The position numbers were made by a program, and so were the translations under genes. The notes beneath the pieces were generated by a model. The model was not told the DNA's origin. It did not search any database and saw only the letters and a program-made list of their open reading frames with translations. A stretch of DNA of 10,438 nt from an uncultured Lachnospiraceae bacterium (GTDB taxonomy: Bacteria > Bacillota > Clostridia > Lachnospirales > Lachnospiraceae): contig CAJUQB010000134.1 of assembly GCA_910588285.1 (NCBI GenBank), positions 1 to 10,438 of the forward strand. Direction: 5' to 3'. Shown one piece after another: positions 1 to 7,319 of this stretch (positions within the stretch are counted from its first letter, which is position 1; every line of letters begins with the position of its first letter).

Positions 1-52
1 GCTGATTTTTGGCTGGGAACCTCTGATAGAGCCGGCTTAAGTTAATGACATT

Positions 53-183
53 GATTCACGGCCATAGCAACGATTCGGGGCGATATTTAAAGTTTTGCTA
101 CGCAAAAACCGCCCCTCACTCCTGAATCATGTTCTCACGGAATGCGCAGCTAGTGCGCATTCCTGACCCGTGAAAAGTAACGA
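53..183. repeat. Structured intergenic element with nested inverted repeats
   Basis: No reading frame of note is present. One structure nests GATTC-GGGGCG (72-82) against CGCCCC (110-115) and GAATC (124-128), enclosing an inner stem GTTTTGC (92-98) with GCAAAAAC (102-109) and loop TAC. GATTCA at 53-58 offers an alternative outer partner for TGAATC (123-128). Beside it is a perfect 10-bp palindromic hairpin, GGAATGCGCA (139-148) and TGCGCATTCC (154-163), with a five-base GCTAG spacer. TCACGG recurs at 56-61 and 135-140, and inverted at 168-173. The GC-rich, palindrome-dense layout resembles dispersed intergenic repeats or MITE-like elements. Copy number cannot be seen here. Confidence 0.5.
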
Positions 184-238
184 GGGTTCTGTGCAAAATG
201 GATTGTTCGACAACTATCTTGCATACATGTTTTCATTG

Positions 239-286
239 AAAAGAAAAAAGCCCCACGAAAAGCTCTTTAGCAGAATTCGCAGGGCT
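239..286 (-). terminator. Rho-independent terminator after the second binding protein gene
   Basis: Minus strand: an 11-bp stem (5' arm 286-276, 3' arm 259-249, two G-U pairs) is followed by TTTTTCTTTTC. It lies about 30 bases after the stop at 319. Like the intact paralogue, this binding protein gene is thus immediately followed by a terminator-like hairpin. Confidence 0.8.
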
Positions 287-318
287 GTACCATTTCACAA
301 TATTAAATTATCCGTTTC

Positions 319-1510
319 TTATCTGGAAGCCTTCCATTGATCAAGCTGTTTCTGTTTTTCCTCCACAATCTTAGCAATTCCTGCCTTTTCCATTTCCTCA
401 TTTAAAATGGGGATGGTTGTCTCCGGATCTAAGGTACCGCACAACAGTGCAGGAACATATTTCTGATACACATTGGTACATGCAGTAATCTCATTCACGA
501 CAGCCGTAGCATCAAAGGTAAATCCAAAGGCTACCGGAACCTTAGCCTCTTCAGCAAAGGCAAGATTTTGATCCCATATGGTAGGATCATCGCCTTCAAA
601 TAAATATCCCAGCTGGGAATTTGGCCATGACCAAGGCAAACGGCTGTAGGAAGCGTTGGTGTCATCCACCCCTTCCGGATAGGCAATAACCTTATTTTCT
701 TCGCCTGTAAATACATAATTTTCCCCTTCTACCCCGTTTATTACAAGATTGGCCGCAACAGGATCACTGTATAATAAATCCCAGAATGCAACTGCACGTT
801 CCGGATCTCCGGATGCCGTTGGAACAAACCATGCGACCGTACTGCCCGTATAGGTTGGTACTCCATATTTCCAGGAAACGGTCTCTGTCCCGTTCATTTT
901 TGTCTGCTCTTCTTCCCAGCCCGGCTTCATATGCTGGAAATATCCAAATGCCTTTCCTGCGCCCATCAGAATATTGGCGTTGTCTGTATTGGTAGATGCA
1001 TCCGGCATAATCAACCCCTCCTGCGCCCACTGATACATACGGGTGCATACTTCCTTAAATTGATCCGTGGTAAACCAGCTTTCTATCTTTCCGTTTTCAT
1101 CGAAGGGATCCGCCATCACTGCCAGATTGTAAGTATCGCCACAGCTGTTCTGTCCGGTATACTGCACATCAGAACCAAACATAGCCCCGCCGCTGGACAC
1201 AACCGGATACATCTCCGGGTGGGCTTCTTTTACCTTCACCAAAGCATCATGCAACTCCTCCCAGAAGGACATGTTCTCATAATCAATGTTAAGCTCGTCG
1301 CAGATATCCTTGCGCATACCAAACCCAAGAACATTTCCTCTCTCACCATTTACCGGAAGCCCGTAGATCTCCCCATTGAAGGTCTGGGTCACCCAGTCCT
1401 TTTCTGGACGCCTGTGCATAGACGTTTGGCGCATATGTGGAAAGCAGGTCATCCAGAGGCTGGATCTGTCCAGCATTTACATAATCAATAGGGGACGCCA
1501 TGGGAATAAA
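319..1510 (-). pseudogene. Second solute-binding protein gene, 5'-truncated and frameshifted
   Basis: Remnant of a DUF3502-type sugar-binding lipoprotein gene. It matches residues ~141-534 of the intact binding protein at 5501-7105, starting at FIPMASPIDYVNAGQIQPLDD and ending QLDQWKASR at the same C-terminus. The signal peptide, lipobox and first ~140 residues are missing. In their place is the GH31 fragment, joined out of frame. A second lesion lies at 1405-1408, where TCCA (4 bases) occupies the place of one codon between ...NVYAQA and EKDWVTQTF. From there to the stop the frame is open with no other damage, so inactivation appears recent. The ATG at 1476 that opens the long frame is out-of-frame leader, not a real start. 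No functional exported protein can be made from this. Confidence 0.88.
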
Positions 1511-1859
1511 ATTTTGATTGATATCCCAACCGGCTCTGTCCATAGCCAAAAGCAAATTTCGGCGGAATATAACTTCTTCCAATCATTTTACGAAATTGCC
1601 TGACAATCTGATAAGGCGATTCCCCATCTATCACATACAGATTTAAATCGGCATTCTGGCAGGTTACATTCAGTATATCTGATTGTGCATATCCAATATC
1701 AAAGGTAATATATGACGGATAATCAAAAAACAGCCCAAAATTCTCTCTTCCTGACACAAGAATAAAATTATGCGCCCCATAGAGAGACCGCTTATTTGGC
1801 ACTTCTTCCAGAACAGCATCTGTTGGAATAGGCGTGCCAAAAATATACTTATAAATCAT
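1510..1859 (-). pseudogene. GH31 alpha-glycosidase gene, 5' fragment only
   Basis: The first ~115 codons of a GH31 family enzyme (alpha-glucosidase/alpha-xylosidase group), whose members are several hundred residues long. The start reads MIYKYIFGTPIPTDAVLEEVP. The domain-boundary signature preceding the catalytic barrel is present (IVRQFRKMIGRSYIPPKFAFGYGQSRLGY), and the fragment then stops being GH31 right after GYQSK. The catalytic aspartates are absent. The frame runs into unrelated sequence and ends at a stop at 1485. GGAG lies 8 bases before the ATG at 1859, and the ribosome binding site almost overlaps the GH5 stop, so the gene was the next cistron of the operon. The ATG at 1865 is too close to GGAG. 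It is inactive as it stands. Confidence 0.85.
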
Positions 1860-1875
1860 ACTCATTGCTCCTATA

Positions 1876-3558
1876 CTACTCCAAAACCAGGGTCTTCACC
1901 TGCACGCTTCCCCCGCGGCCTGCCAGCCGGATCCGGCGGCATTCCCCTTCCGGCAGAACAATCCCTATCTCATATCTGCGAAGGGCTCCTTCCACCTCAA
2001 GCTGCCCGGCCGTATTGCCATCCACAGTGATCTCAAGCATCCCTGCTCCCGCAGCCATTGCCTCAAGGGCCAGCCTACAGCCTGCCGGAACCTCATGGAT
2101 GGTATACTCGGCAAAATCGCCGGCCCCAAGCTCCAGCATCAGGGCCTTTAGGGGATCAATGGGCCCCTGGATATTCTCGTCTTCATACATGTCAAAGCCC
2201 GGCCTGGGTTCCTCCATCCCCGGTGTCCAGGTAAGCTTCGTATGGTCCTCCAGACGGTAATCCAGGAGGTTGCCATACTGCCAGCTGCCCGAAAAGCTGT
2301 CCGTACCGTTATCATAGCCCACTGCCGGCAGGTTCAGAGGCGGTATCCGCCGGGTCTGCCGGATGAAATCCTTATTATGGATACAATTCTCATACCGGAT
2401 ATTTTCCAACAGCTCGTCAAAAATCTCCACGCTCCGTTCATAGGAGGGCTTGGGGCCTCCCGCGCAGTAGCGGCGCACCGTCTCCCAGCCCTTGGGCAGA
2501 TAGTAGCCCACGCTTCTGGCCTCTCCCGGCTTCTCCATGGCCGTCTTCCAGCACCAGAGACAGAAGCCGATGCCATATTCCGAAGCGATCTGATAAAACA
2601 CCGCGTTATTCACCGGATCCGCGCCGCCCTCGCCGATCCACACCGGCACATTCCATTCCATGCCCTTCAGCAGGTATGGGTACAGTACCTTCCGCTCCGG
2701 GGAAGGCCCGTAAATATGCACATGGATGCACCAGTTATGGCATTCCGGATCAAAGTCATGGTCAAAGATCTCATTGCTTCTGGAAAAACAGCTGCCCTCC
2801 AGGGTAAACATATGCACCTTGTCAATCTTTCGGATCCGTGCAATGGCTTCATCGTAGAACTTGGCCAGCTTGGGCACGCAGTACCGGTGGTTGGGAAGGC
2901 TCACCGGCTCATTTAAAATGTCATAGCCTCCCACAATCCAGCGGTCCTTATACCGTTCTGCCAGCCGCTCCCAGATAAGAAGGGCCCGCTCCCAGCTCTC
3001 GTCGTCAATAAAGAGGTGAGGGATATTGTCAAGGCCCCCGTCGCAGGCCGTAGCCGACTGGCCCCCCGGGGCTGCATGGAGATCCAGAATGGCGTAGATC
3101 CCGTATTTCTCACACCAGTCGATCACCTGATCCAGCATCTGAAAGCCATCCTCAATCCACCGGATCCCCGGCTCCTCCTCCAGAAGAGTCATGGCATTGA
3201 TGGGCAGCCGAACACTGTTAAGTCCCACCTCTGCCATGGCCCGGATATCCGCCTCTCCCAGGTGATTCCGGTACCATTTGGGCCAGAACTCCCTGGCATA
3301 CTGGCTTCCGCACAGCTCCCGGATGGTCTGGTCCATGGTCCGCCTCCGGTCAAACCGGCGGGGCGGGATCAGCTTGGGGGCAAAGATATCCCCCTTCAGC
3401 TGAATATCGGTGGGCGCCCCGATCATAAAGCCCTCCGGATTGGTCCAGTTGCCGCAGCCCCAGCCCTGAAGGATAATCTCCTCTCCGTTGCCGTTGACGA
3501 TTTTTGTCCCTTCGCTATGTAAGAATCCCTTTACCAGGGAACGTCCGAATTTTCCCAT
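1876..3558 (-). CDS. Cytoplasmic GH5-type glycoside hydrolase with C-terminal carbohydrate-binding-like domain
   Basis: A retaining beta-glycosidase/glucanase-type enzyme, probably cleaving imported oligosaccharides inside the cell because no signal peptide is visible. Residue numbers count from the upstream ATG at 3564. The (beta/alpha)8 domain spans about 11-390, with LRLP-like NSVRLPIN (~117-124), DLHAAPGGQ (~161-169), GYDILNEP with acid/base Glu219, HVHIYG (~281-286), VWIGEGGA with nucleophile Glu312, and CLWCWK (~335-340). From ~470 a beta-rich module (AGDFAEYTI, ITVDGNTAGQLEV) resembles CBM6/CBM35-type folds. The ATG at 3564 is only 2 bases after AGGAGG, whereas the ATG at 3558 is 8 bases away and was chosen (560 aa). 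The GH5 family is recognised from motifs. The subfamily and substrate (glucan, mannan, xyloglucan or other) remain open. Confidence 0.88.
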   Translation of the reverse strand: MGKFGRSLVKGFLHSEGTKIVNGNGEEIILQGWGCGNWTNPEGFMIGAPTDIQLKGDIFAPKLIPPRRFDRRRTMDQTIRELCGSQYAREFWPKWYRNHLGEADIRAMAEVGLNSVRLPINAMTLLEEEPGIRWIEDGFQMLDQVIDWCEKYGIYAILDLHAAPGGQSATACDGGLDNIPHLFIDDESWERALLIWERLAERYKDRWIVGGYDILNEPVSLPNHRYCVPKLAKFYDEAIARIRKIDKVHMFTLEGSCFSRSNEIFDHDFDPECHNWCIHVHIYGPSPERKVLYPYLLKGMEWNVPVWIGEGGADPVNNAVFYQIASEYGIGFCLWCWKTAMEKPGEARSVGYYLPKGWETVRRYCAGGPKPSYERSVEIFDELLENIRYENCIHNKDFIRQTRRIPPLNLPAVGYDNGTDSFSGSWQYGNLLDYRLEDHTKLTWTPGMEEPRPGFDMYEDENIQGPIDPLKALMLELGAGDFAEYTIHEVPAGCRLALEAMAAGAGMLEITVDGNTAGQLEVEGALRRYEIGIVLPEGECRRIRLAGRGGSVQVKTLVLE

Positions 3559-3608
3559 TTCCATTACCTCCTGTTTTCTGAAAATCCTGCATTGTTATAT
3601 GATGTAAC

Positions 3609-4496
3609 CTAACCCTTCACAGCCCCAACCGTAATCCCCTTCACAAAATATTTCTGGAAGAAGGGATAAATACACAATACCGGAATGGCCCCCACCACTG
3701 CAATAGCCATCTTGATACTGGTAGACGGCATAGAGGAAACATCCACATTGGAGGCCCCTGAGAAGGAGCTTGACAACAGCACCTGCAGATCCTGCAGCAT
3801 GGCGTTCAGCAGCACCTGGATGGTATAAAATTTCTTATTGGTCAGATAGTACAGGCCGTTGGTCCAGTCATTCCAGTAAGCAAGACCTACCAGCAGCAGC
3901 AGGGTTGCTATAATGGGCAGGGACATGGGAACTACAATCCTGCCCAGGATCCTCCACTCCCCGGCTCCGTCGATCCGGGCTGCCTCCAGCACCTCCTCCG
4001 GAATGTTCTGGGAGAGGTTGGTCCGCATCATAATGACATAGAAGGCTCCCATCATCAGCCCGGGGACGATCAGAGCCGCATAAGTATTTTTGATGTGGAA
4101 ATACTGGGTCCACATAATGTAGGACGGCACCAAACCTCCGTTAAACAGCATGGTAAAGAACACCAGGAAGGACCAGACATTCCGGTGGGGCAAATCCTTC
4201 CTTGACAGAGGATAGGCCAGCAGCGTGGTCAGTACAATGTTCATGACCGTTCCAATCACCGTCACCATAATCGTTGTCCCATAGGCCCGGAAAATGGTGG
4301 CTGCATTGCGAAAAATGTAATCGTAGGCAGCTGTACTGAAGCTCTTGGGGATGATGGTATAGCCGTCCCGGATCAGCTGCTGCTCATCTGCAAAGGAGGA
4401 CACCACCAGCAGCAGGAACGGAAACAGGCAGAACACGCACAGCAGGATCATGATAAAATGTACTACAATTTGAAACCGATTATTTTTTTCAACCAT
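3609..4496 (-). CDS. Sugar ABC transporter permease, YtcP-like
   Basis: Second membrane subunit of the importer, 295 aa, pairing with the upstream LplB-like permease. It has an N-terminal helix at ~9-33, the family-typical 'PKSFSTAAYDYIF' and 'NGGLVPSYIM' segments, an EAA loop at ~171-190 (EAARIDGAGEWRILGRIVVP) and the usual C-terminus ending KYFVKGITVGAVKG. Length is normal for the family. AGGAGG stands 8 bases before the ATG. A gap of about 50 bases, without promoter or terminator, separates it from the GH5 gene, which supports co-transcription. Confidence 0.93.
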   Translation of the reverse strand: MVEKNNRFQIVVHFIMILLCVFCLFPFLLLVVSSFADEQQLIRDGYTIIPKSFSTAAYDYIFRNAATIFRAYGTTIMVTVIGTVMNIVLTTLLAYPLSRKDLPHRNVWSFLVFFTMLFNGGLVPSYIMWTQYFHIKNTYAALIVPGLMMGAFYVIMMRTNLSQNIPEEVLEAARIDGAGEWRILGRIVVPMSLPIIATLLLLVGLAYWNDWTNGLYYLTNKKFYTIQVLLNAMLQDLQVLLSSSFSGASNVDVSSMPSTSIKMAIAVVGAIPVLCIYPFFQKYFVKGITVGAVKG

Positions 4497-4508
4497 TTTA
4501 TTTCCCTC

Positions 4509-5429
4509 CTAAAACAACGCGTCTTCTTTGCTGACCTTATTGACAATAAAGTTAGCAAGCAGCACCAGGGCGCACCCCACCAGGGACTGATACACGCCTG
4601 CTGCCGAGGACATCCCGATATTGTTAGACTGCATCAGGCCACGATACACATAGGTGTCAATGGTGTTGGTGATATTGATCAGCGGGCCGGAATCCATAGG
4701 CACCTGGTAGAACAGTCCGAAATCCGAGTAAAAGATCCGGCCGATGGACATCAGCACCAGGGTGATAATGGTGGGCTTTAAGCCCGGAAGGGTTACATGG
4801 ATGATCCTCTGCCAGCGGGTAGCCCCGTCAATGGCAGCCGCCTCATAGAGTCCCGCGTCCAGTCCCACCACGCTTGCGTAGTAGATGATGGACTGGTAGC
4901 CAAAATTCTTCCACAAAAAGACAAGCACCAGGATCACGGGCCAGTATTTCGGCGTGGAATACCAGCTCACCGGAGCTCCGCCAAAGACCCCGATAATGGA
5001 ATTATTAATAAAGCCTGTCTCTGTGGCCAGAAGAGCATTTACCAGATAGCTGACCACTACCATGGAGATCAGATAGGGCACCAGGATCACAGTCTGGTAC
5101 ACCTTTTTCCCCATCTTGCTCTTCAGCTCATTCAGCAGGATGGCTAGGACAATAGCCATTATAGTGCCCAGCACAATAAAGGCGACATTGTACAGAATGG
5201 TATTTCTGGTAATTGTCCATGCATCGTTTGTGCGGAACAGATAAGTAAAATTGTTAAGCCCTACCCAGGGGCTTTTCAGGATACCCAGCCGGAAATTCAC
5301 CTGTTTAAAGGCAATGATAATCCCAGCCATGGGAATATAGTTGTTGATAAAAAGATACAGAAACCCCGGTATCATCATCAGATAGAGGGGGATAAAGCGT
5401 CTGTGACGTTGGAAAATACCTTTTTTCAT
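4509..5429 (-). CDS. Sugar ABC transporter permease, LplB-like
   Basis: Inner-membrane subunit of a carbohydrate importer, 306 aa, with about six hydrophobic segments. The first segment is near residues 14-41 (PLYLMMIPGFLYLF...). The cytoplasmic EAA loop that contacts the ATPase is clear at ~196-215 (LYEAAAIDGATRWQRIIHVT). The N-terminal PGFLYLFINNYIPMAGIIIAFK pattern is typical of LplB-type permeases. A GTG codon at 5438 also opens the frame, but the AGAGG ribosome binding site touches it, whereas the ATG at 5429 is 8 bases away, so I chose the ATG. The stop codon TAG overlaps the next gene's ribosome binding site, giving a 12-base gap to the second permease. No ATPase subunit is encoded in the window. 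Confidence 0.93.
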   Translation of the reverse strand: MKKGIFQRHRRFIPLYLMMIPGFLYLFINNYIPMAGIIIAFKQVNFRLGILKSPWVGLNNFTYLFRTNDAWTITRNTILYNVAFIVLGTIMAIVLAILLNELKSKMGKKVYQTVILVPYLISMVVVSYLVNALLATETGFINNSIIGVFGGAPVSWYSTPKYWPVILVLVFLWKNFGYQSIIYYASVVGLDAGLYEAAAIDGATRWQRIIHVTLPGLKPTIITLVLMSIGRIFYSDFGLFYQVPMDSGPLINITNTIDTYVYRGLMQSNNIGMSSAAGVYQSLVGCALVLLANFIVNKVSKEDALF

Positions 5430-5444
5430 GTTCTTCACCTCTTT

Positions 5445-5475
5445 TTAAAAAGGCTGCCGAACTCTGTCGGCAGCC
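5445..5475 (-). terminator. Rho-independent hairpin between binding protein and first permease
   Basis: Minus strand: GGCTGCCGA, a six-base loop CAGAGT, then TCGGCAGCC (9 perfect GC-rich pairs), directly followed by TTTTT. The stem begins about 25 bases after the binding protein stop codon. The next gene's AGAGG ribosome binding site follows almost immediately and I see no separate promoter, so this most likely acts as a partial terminator that keeps the binding protein at higher levels than the permeases. Confidence 0.85.
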
Positions 5476-5500
5476 CTTGCACTCAAGTCCTTCCCATTCC

Positions 5501-7105
5501 TTACCTGGAAGCCTTCCACGCATCAAGCTGGGTCTGCTTTTCCGCAATGATCTTGTCAATGCCGGCCTTTTCCATCTCCTCATTTAATGTGGGAATGGTA
5601 GTCGCAGGATCCAATGTCCCGCACAGCAGGGCTGGAACATACTTCTGGGCCACATTGGTGCATGCGGTAATCTCATTCATTACCATGGTGGCGTCAAAGG
5701 TAAACCCAAAGGATACAGGAGTTTTCGCCTCCTGCTCAAAGGCAGCGTACTGATCCCAGAGGGTGGTATCGTCCCCCTCCCAGAAATAGGTGATCTGCTG
5801 GTTGGGCCATGCCCATGCCTGACGGCTATAGGAGCTGCCATCCTCACCCTCAGGATATTTCACGATCTGGTTCGCTTCGTCCGCAAATACATAATTCTCG
5901 CCCTCAATACCATTGACCACCAGGTTCGCAACCACCGGGTCGCTGTACATCATATCCCAGAAAGCCACGGCACGCTCCGGATCCCCGGAGGCTGTGGGTA
6001 CAAACCATCCAATAGCGCTTCCCGTATAGGTGGGTGTGCCATAGCGCCAGGCCACAGTCTCTGTTCCGTTCATCCTGGACTGCTCGCCCTCCCAGCCTGG
6101 CTTCATGTGCTGGAAATAGCCGAAGCCCTTGCCTGCCGCCACCAGAGTATTGGCCTGATCCGTATTGGTGGAAGCATCCGGCATAACCAGCCCTTCCTGA
6201 GCCCATTTGTACATCATCTCGCAGGTCTCCCGGAACTGATCTGTGGTATACCAGCTTACCACCTTGCCGTTCTCATCAAAAGGATCCTCCAGAACCGCCA
6301 GATTGTATGTATCGCCGCACATATCCTGGCCGATACGGGCCACATCGGAGCCAAACATTGCCCCGCCCCCAGATACGATGGGGTACATATCGGGATGGGC
6401 TTCCTTCACCTTCACCAGGGCATCGTGAAGGTCGTCAAAGGAACCCAGATTCTCATAGTCAATGTTTAATTCGTCACAGATATCCTTGCGCATACCAAAG
6501 CCCAGCGTCTGGCCCTTCTCGGAGTTCACCGGCATTCCATAGATCTCTCCGTTGAAGGTCTGGGTCACCCAGTCCTTCTCCTCAAGGCTTGCATTAAGAT
6601 TTGGCGCATAAGCAGGAATCAGCTCATCCAGAGGCTGAATCTGCCCGGCGTTCACATAGTCAATGGGGGACGCCATGGGCACAAACAGATCCAGCTCATC
6701 GCCGGAAGAAAGCATCAGGTTCAGCTGTGTCATATAGCTGGCAAAGCCGATCCTGGTCAGCTCCACATCGCAGTTCAGCTTTTCCTCGGTGATTTTGCTC
6801 AGCTCTGCCGAAATCTTCTCCAGGGTTGCCGTATCCGCATCCCCAAAGGCCATCACCTTCAGGGTATAATGATCCTTGGATTTAAAATACTCGGCCATAT
6901 CGTCTCCGCCGCTTTCCGTTCCCTCGGAATCGCCGCCCGGCTCCTGATCTCCGGTGGCCGATCCGCCGCCAGTACTATCAGCTCCTGAATTTCCCCCGGC
7001 ATTTCCGCTCTCTGTACCGCTGTCCCCGCCGCATCCGGCCAGCACGGAGCCGAACAATAGGGCTGCCATTCCCAGGGAAGCCAGTTTTTTCCATCTTCTT
7101 TTCAT
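5501..7105 (-). CDS. Sugar ABC transporter substrate-binding lipoprotein, LplA/DUF3502-like
   Basis: Extracellular solute-binding protein (family 1 type, 534 aa) that captures a carbohydrate for the two downstream permeases. The N-terminus is a lipoprotein signal: MKRRWKK, a hydrophobic stretch, then lipobox LAGC with Cys25 as the lipidated residue. Residues ~26-72 are a Gly/Ser/Asp/Glu-rich spacer of the kind that tethers lipoproteins. The mature fold begins near residue 80 (TLKVMAFGDA) and ends with the region typical of DUF3502-type binders (GTLDPATTIPTLNEEMEKAG...QLDAWKASR). AGGAGG lies 9 bases before the ATG. It is first in its operon, ahead of the permeases, and is followed by a strong hairpin. 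A truncated paralogue, clearly more than 70% identical by eye over the shared part, lies at 319-1510. The substrate is not determinable. The neighbouring GH5 and GH31 genes argue for an oligosaccharide. Confidence 0.93.
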   Translation of the reverse strand: MKRRWKKLASLGMAALLFGSVLAGCGGDSGTESGNAGGNSGADSTGGGSATGDQEPGGDSEGTESGGDDMAEYFKSKDHYTLKVMAFGDADTATLEKISAELSKITEEKLNCDVELTRIGFASYMTQLNLMLSSGDELDLFVPMASPIDYVNAGQIQPLDELIPAYAPNLNASLEEKDWVTQTFNGEIYGMPVNSEKGQTLGFGMRKDICDELNIDYENLGSFDDLHDALVKVKEAHPDMYPIVSGGGAMFGSDVARIGQDMCGDTYNLAVLEDPFDENGKVVSWYTTDQFRETCEMMYKWAQEGLVMPDASTNTDQANTLVAAGKGFGYFQHMKPGWEGEQSRMNGTETVAWRYGTPTYTGSAIGWFVPTASGDPERAVAFWDMMYSDPVVANLVVNGIEGENYVFADEANQIVKYPEGEDGSSYSRQAWAWPNQQITYFWEGDDTTLWDQYAAFEQEAKTPVSFGFTFDATMVMNEITACTNVAQKYVPALLCGTLDPATTIPTLNEEMEKAGIDKIIAEKQTQLDAWKASR

Positions 7106-7127
7106 AATTCAGTTCCTCCTTTATACT

Positions 7128-7147
7128 TCCCGCAGCTGCCTGCGGAA
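7128..7147 (-). other. Small hairpin in the 5' leader of the transport mRNA
   Basis: On the minus strand CCGCAG pairs with CTGCGG across a GCAG loop, and the stem extends by one G-U and one A-U pair. It sits between the predicted transcript start and the AGGAGG ribosome binding site at 7118-7113 without occluding it. It could stabilise the mRNA 5' end. No ligand-binding riboswitch architecture is visible. Confidence 0.4.
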
Positions 7148-7163
7148 CTTCTTTGATGGAATC

Positions 7164-7193
7164 ATTATATACAACTTCCATATAGAATGTCTG
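7164..7193 (-). promoter_or_regulatory. Promoter of the transport operon
   Basis: Minus strand: a perfect -10 box TATAAT at 7169-7164 is preceded by an 18-base spacer and a degenerate -35 CAGACA (4 of 6 consensus bases) at 7193-7188. The consensus -10, poor -35 and direct repeats abutting the -35 fit an activator-dependent promoter. The predicted transcript start is near 7157, leaving a leader of about 50 bases before the binding protein start. Confidence 0.6.
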
Positions 7194-7285
7194 TAAAATG
7201 ACCGACTTTTCCGGCAATCAATACGGACTTTTTTTTCGTGAAATAGCAAAATAGCGACCTTGTTCTGGTAAAATAACGACTTTTT
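7189..7285 (-). promoter_or_regulatory. Four direct repeats, candidate binding sites for the AraC-type regulator
   Basis: On the minus strand the motif A-rich/GTCG/N/T/ATTTT/N/C appears four times, with its GTC at 7280-7278, 7258-7256, 7228-7226 and 7206-7204. The sites read GTCGTTATTTTACC, GTCGCTATTTTGCT, GTCCGTATTGATTG and GTCGGTCATTTTAC. Spacings are 22, 30 and 22 bases, giving two 22-bp pairs with equivalent sites 52 bp apart. All four therefore fall close to the same face of the helix. The promoter-proximal copy runs into the -35 box of the downstream promoter. AraC family activators are known to bind direct half-sites about two helical turns apart, overlapping -35. That the neighbouring regulator binds here is inference. 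Confidence 0.65.
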
Positions 7286-7319
7286 GGCCCAGAACCCAAT
7301 ACCTGTCCATCAAAATGCA

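Noticed and set aside
1421..1476. Possible new start (ATG at 1476) making a 385-aa protein from the second binding protein
   Set aside because: The first ~20 codons are the out-of-frame reading of binding protein sequence upstream of the frameshift. There is no signal peptide and no suitable ribosome binding site.
931..1491. Plus-strand open frame of 186 codons over the broken binding protein gene
   Set aside because: A similar antisense frame occurs at the same place over the intact paralogue (6107-6469), so it is a codon-composition shadow of the binding protein family.
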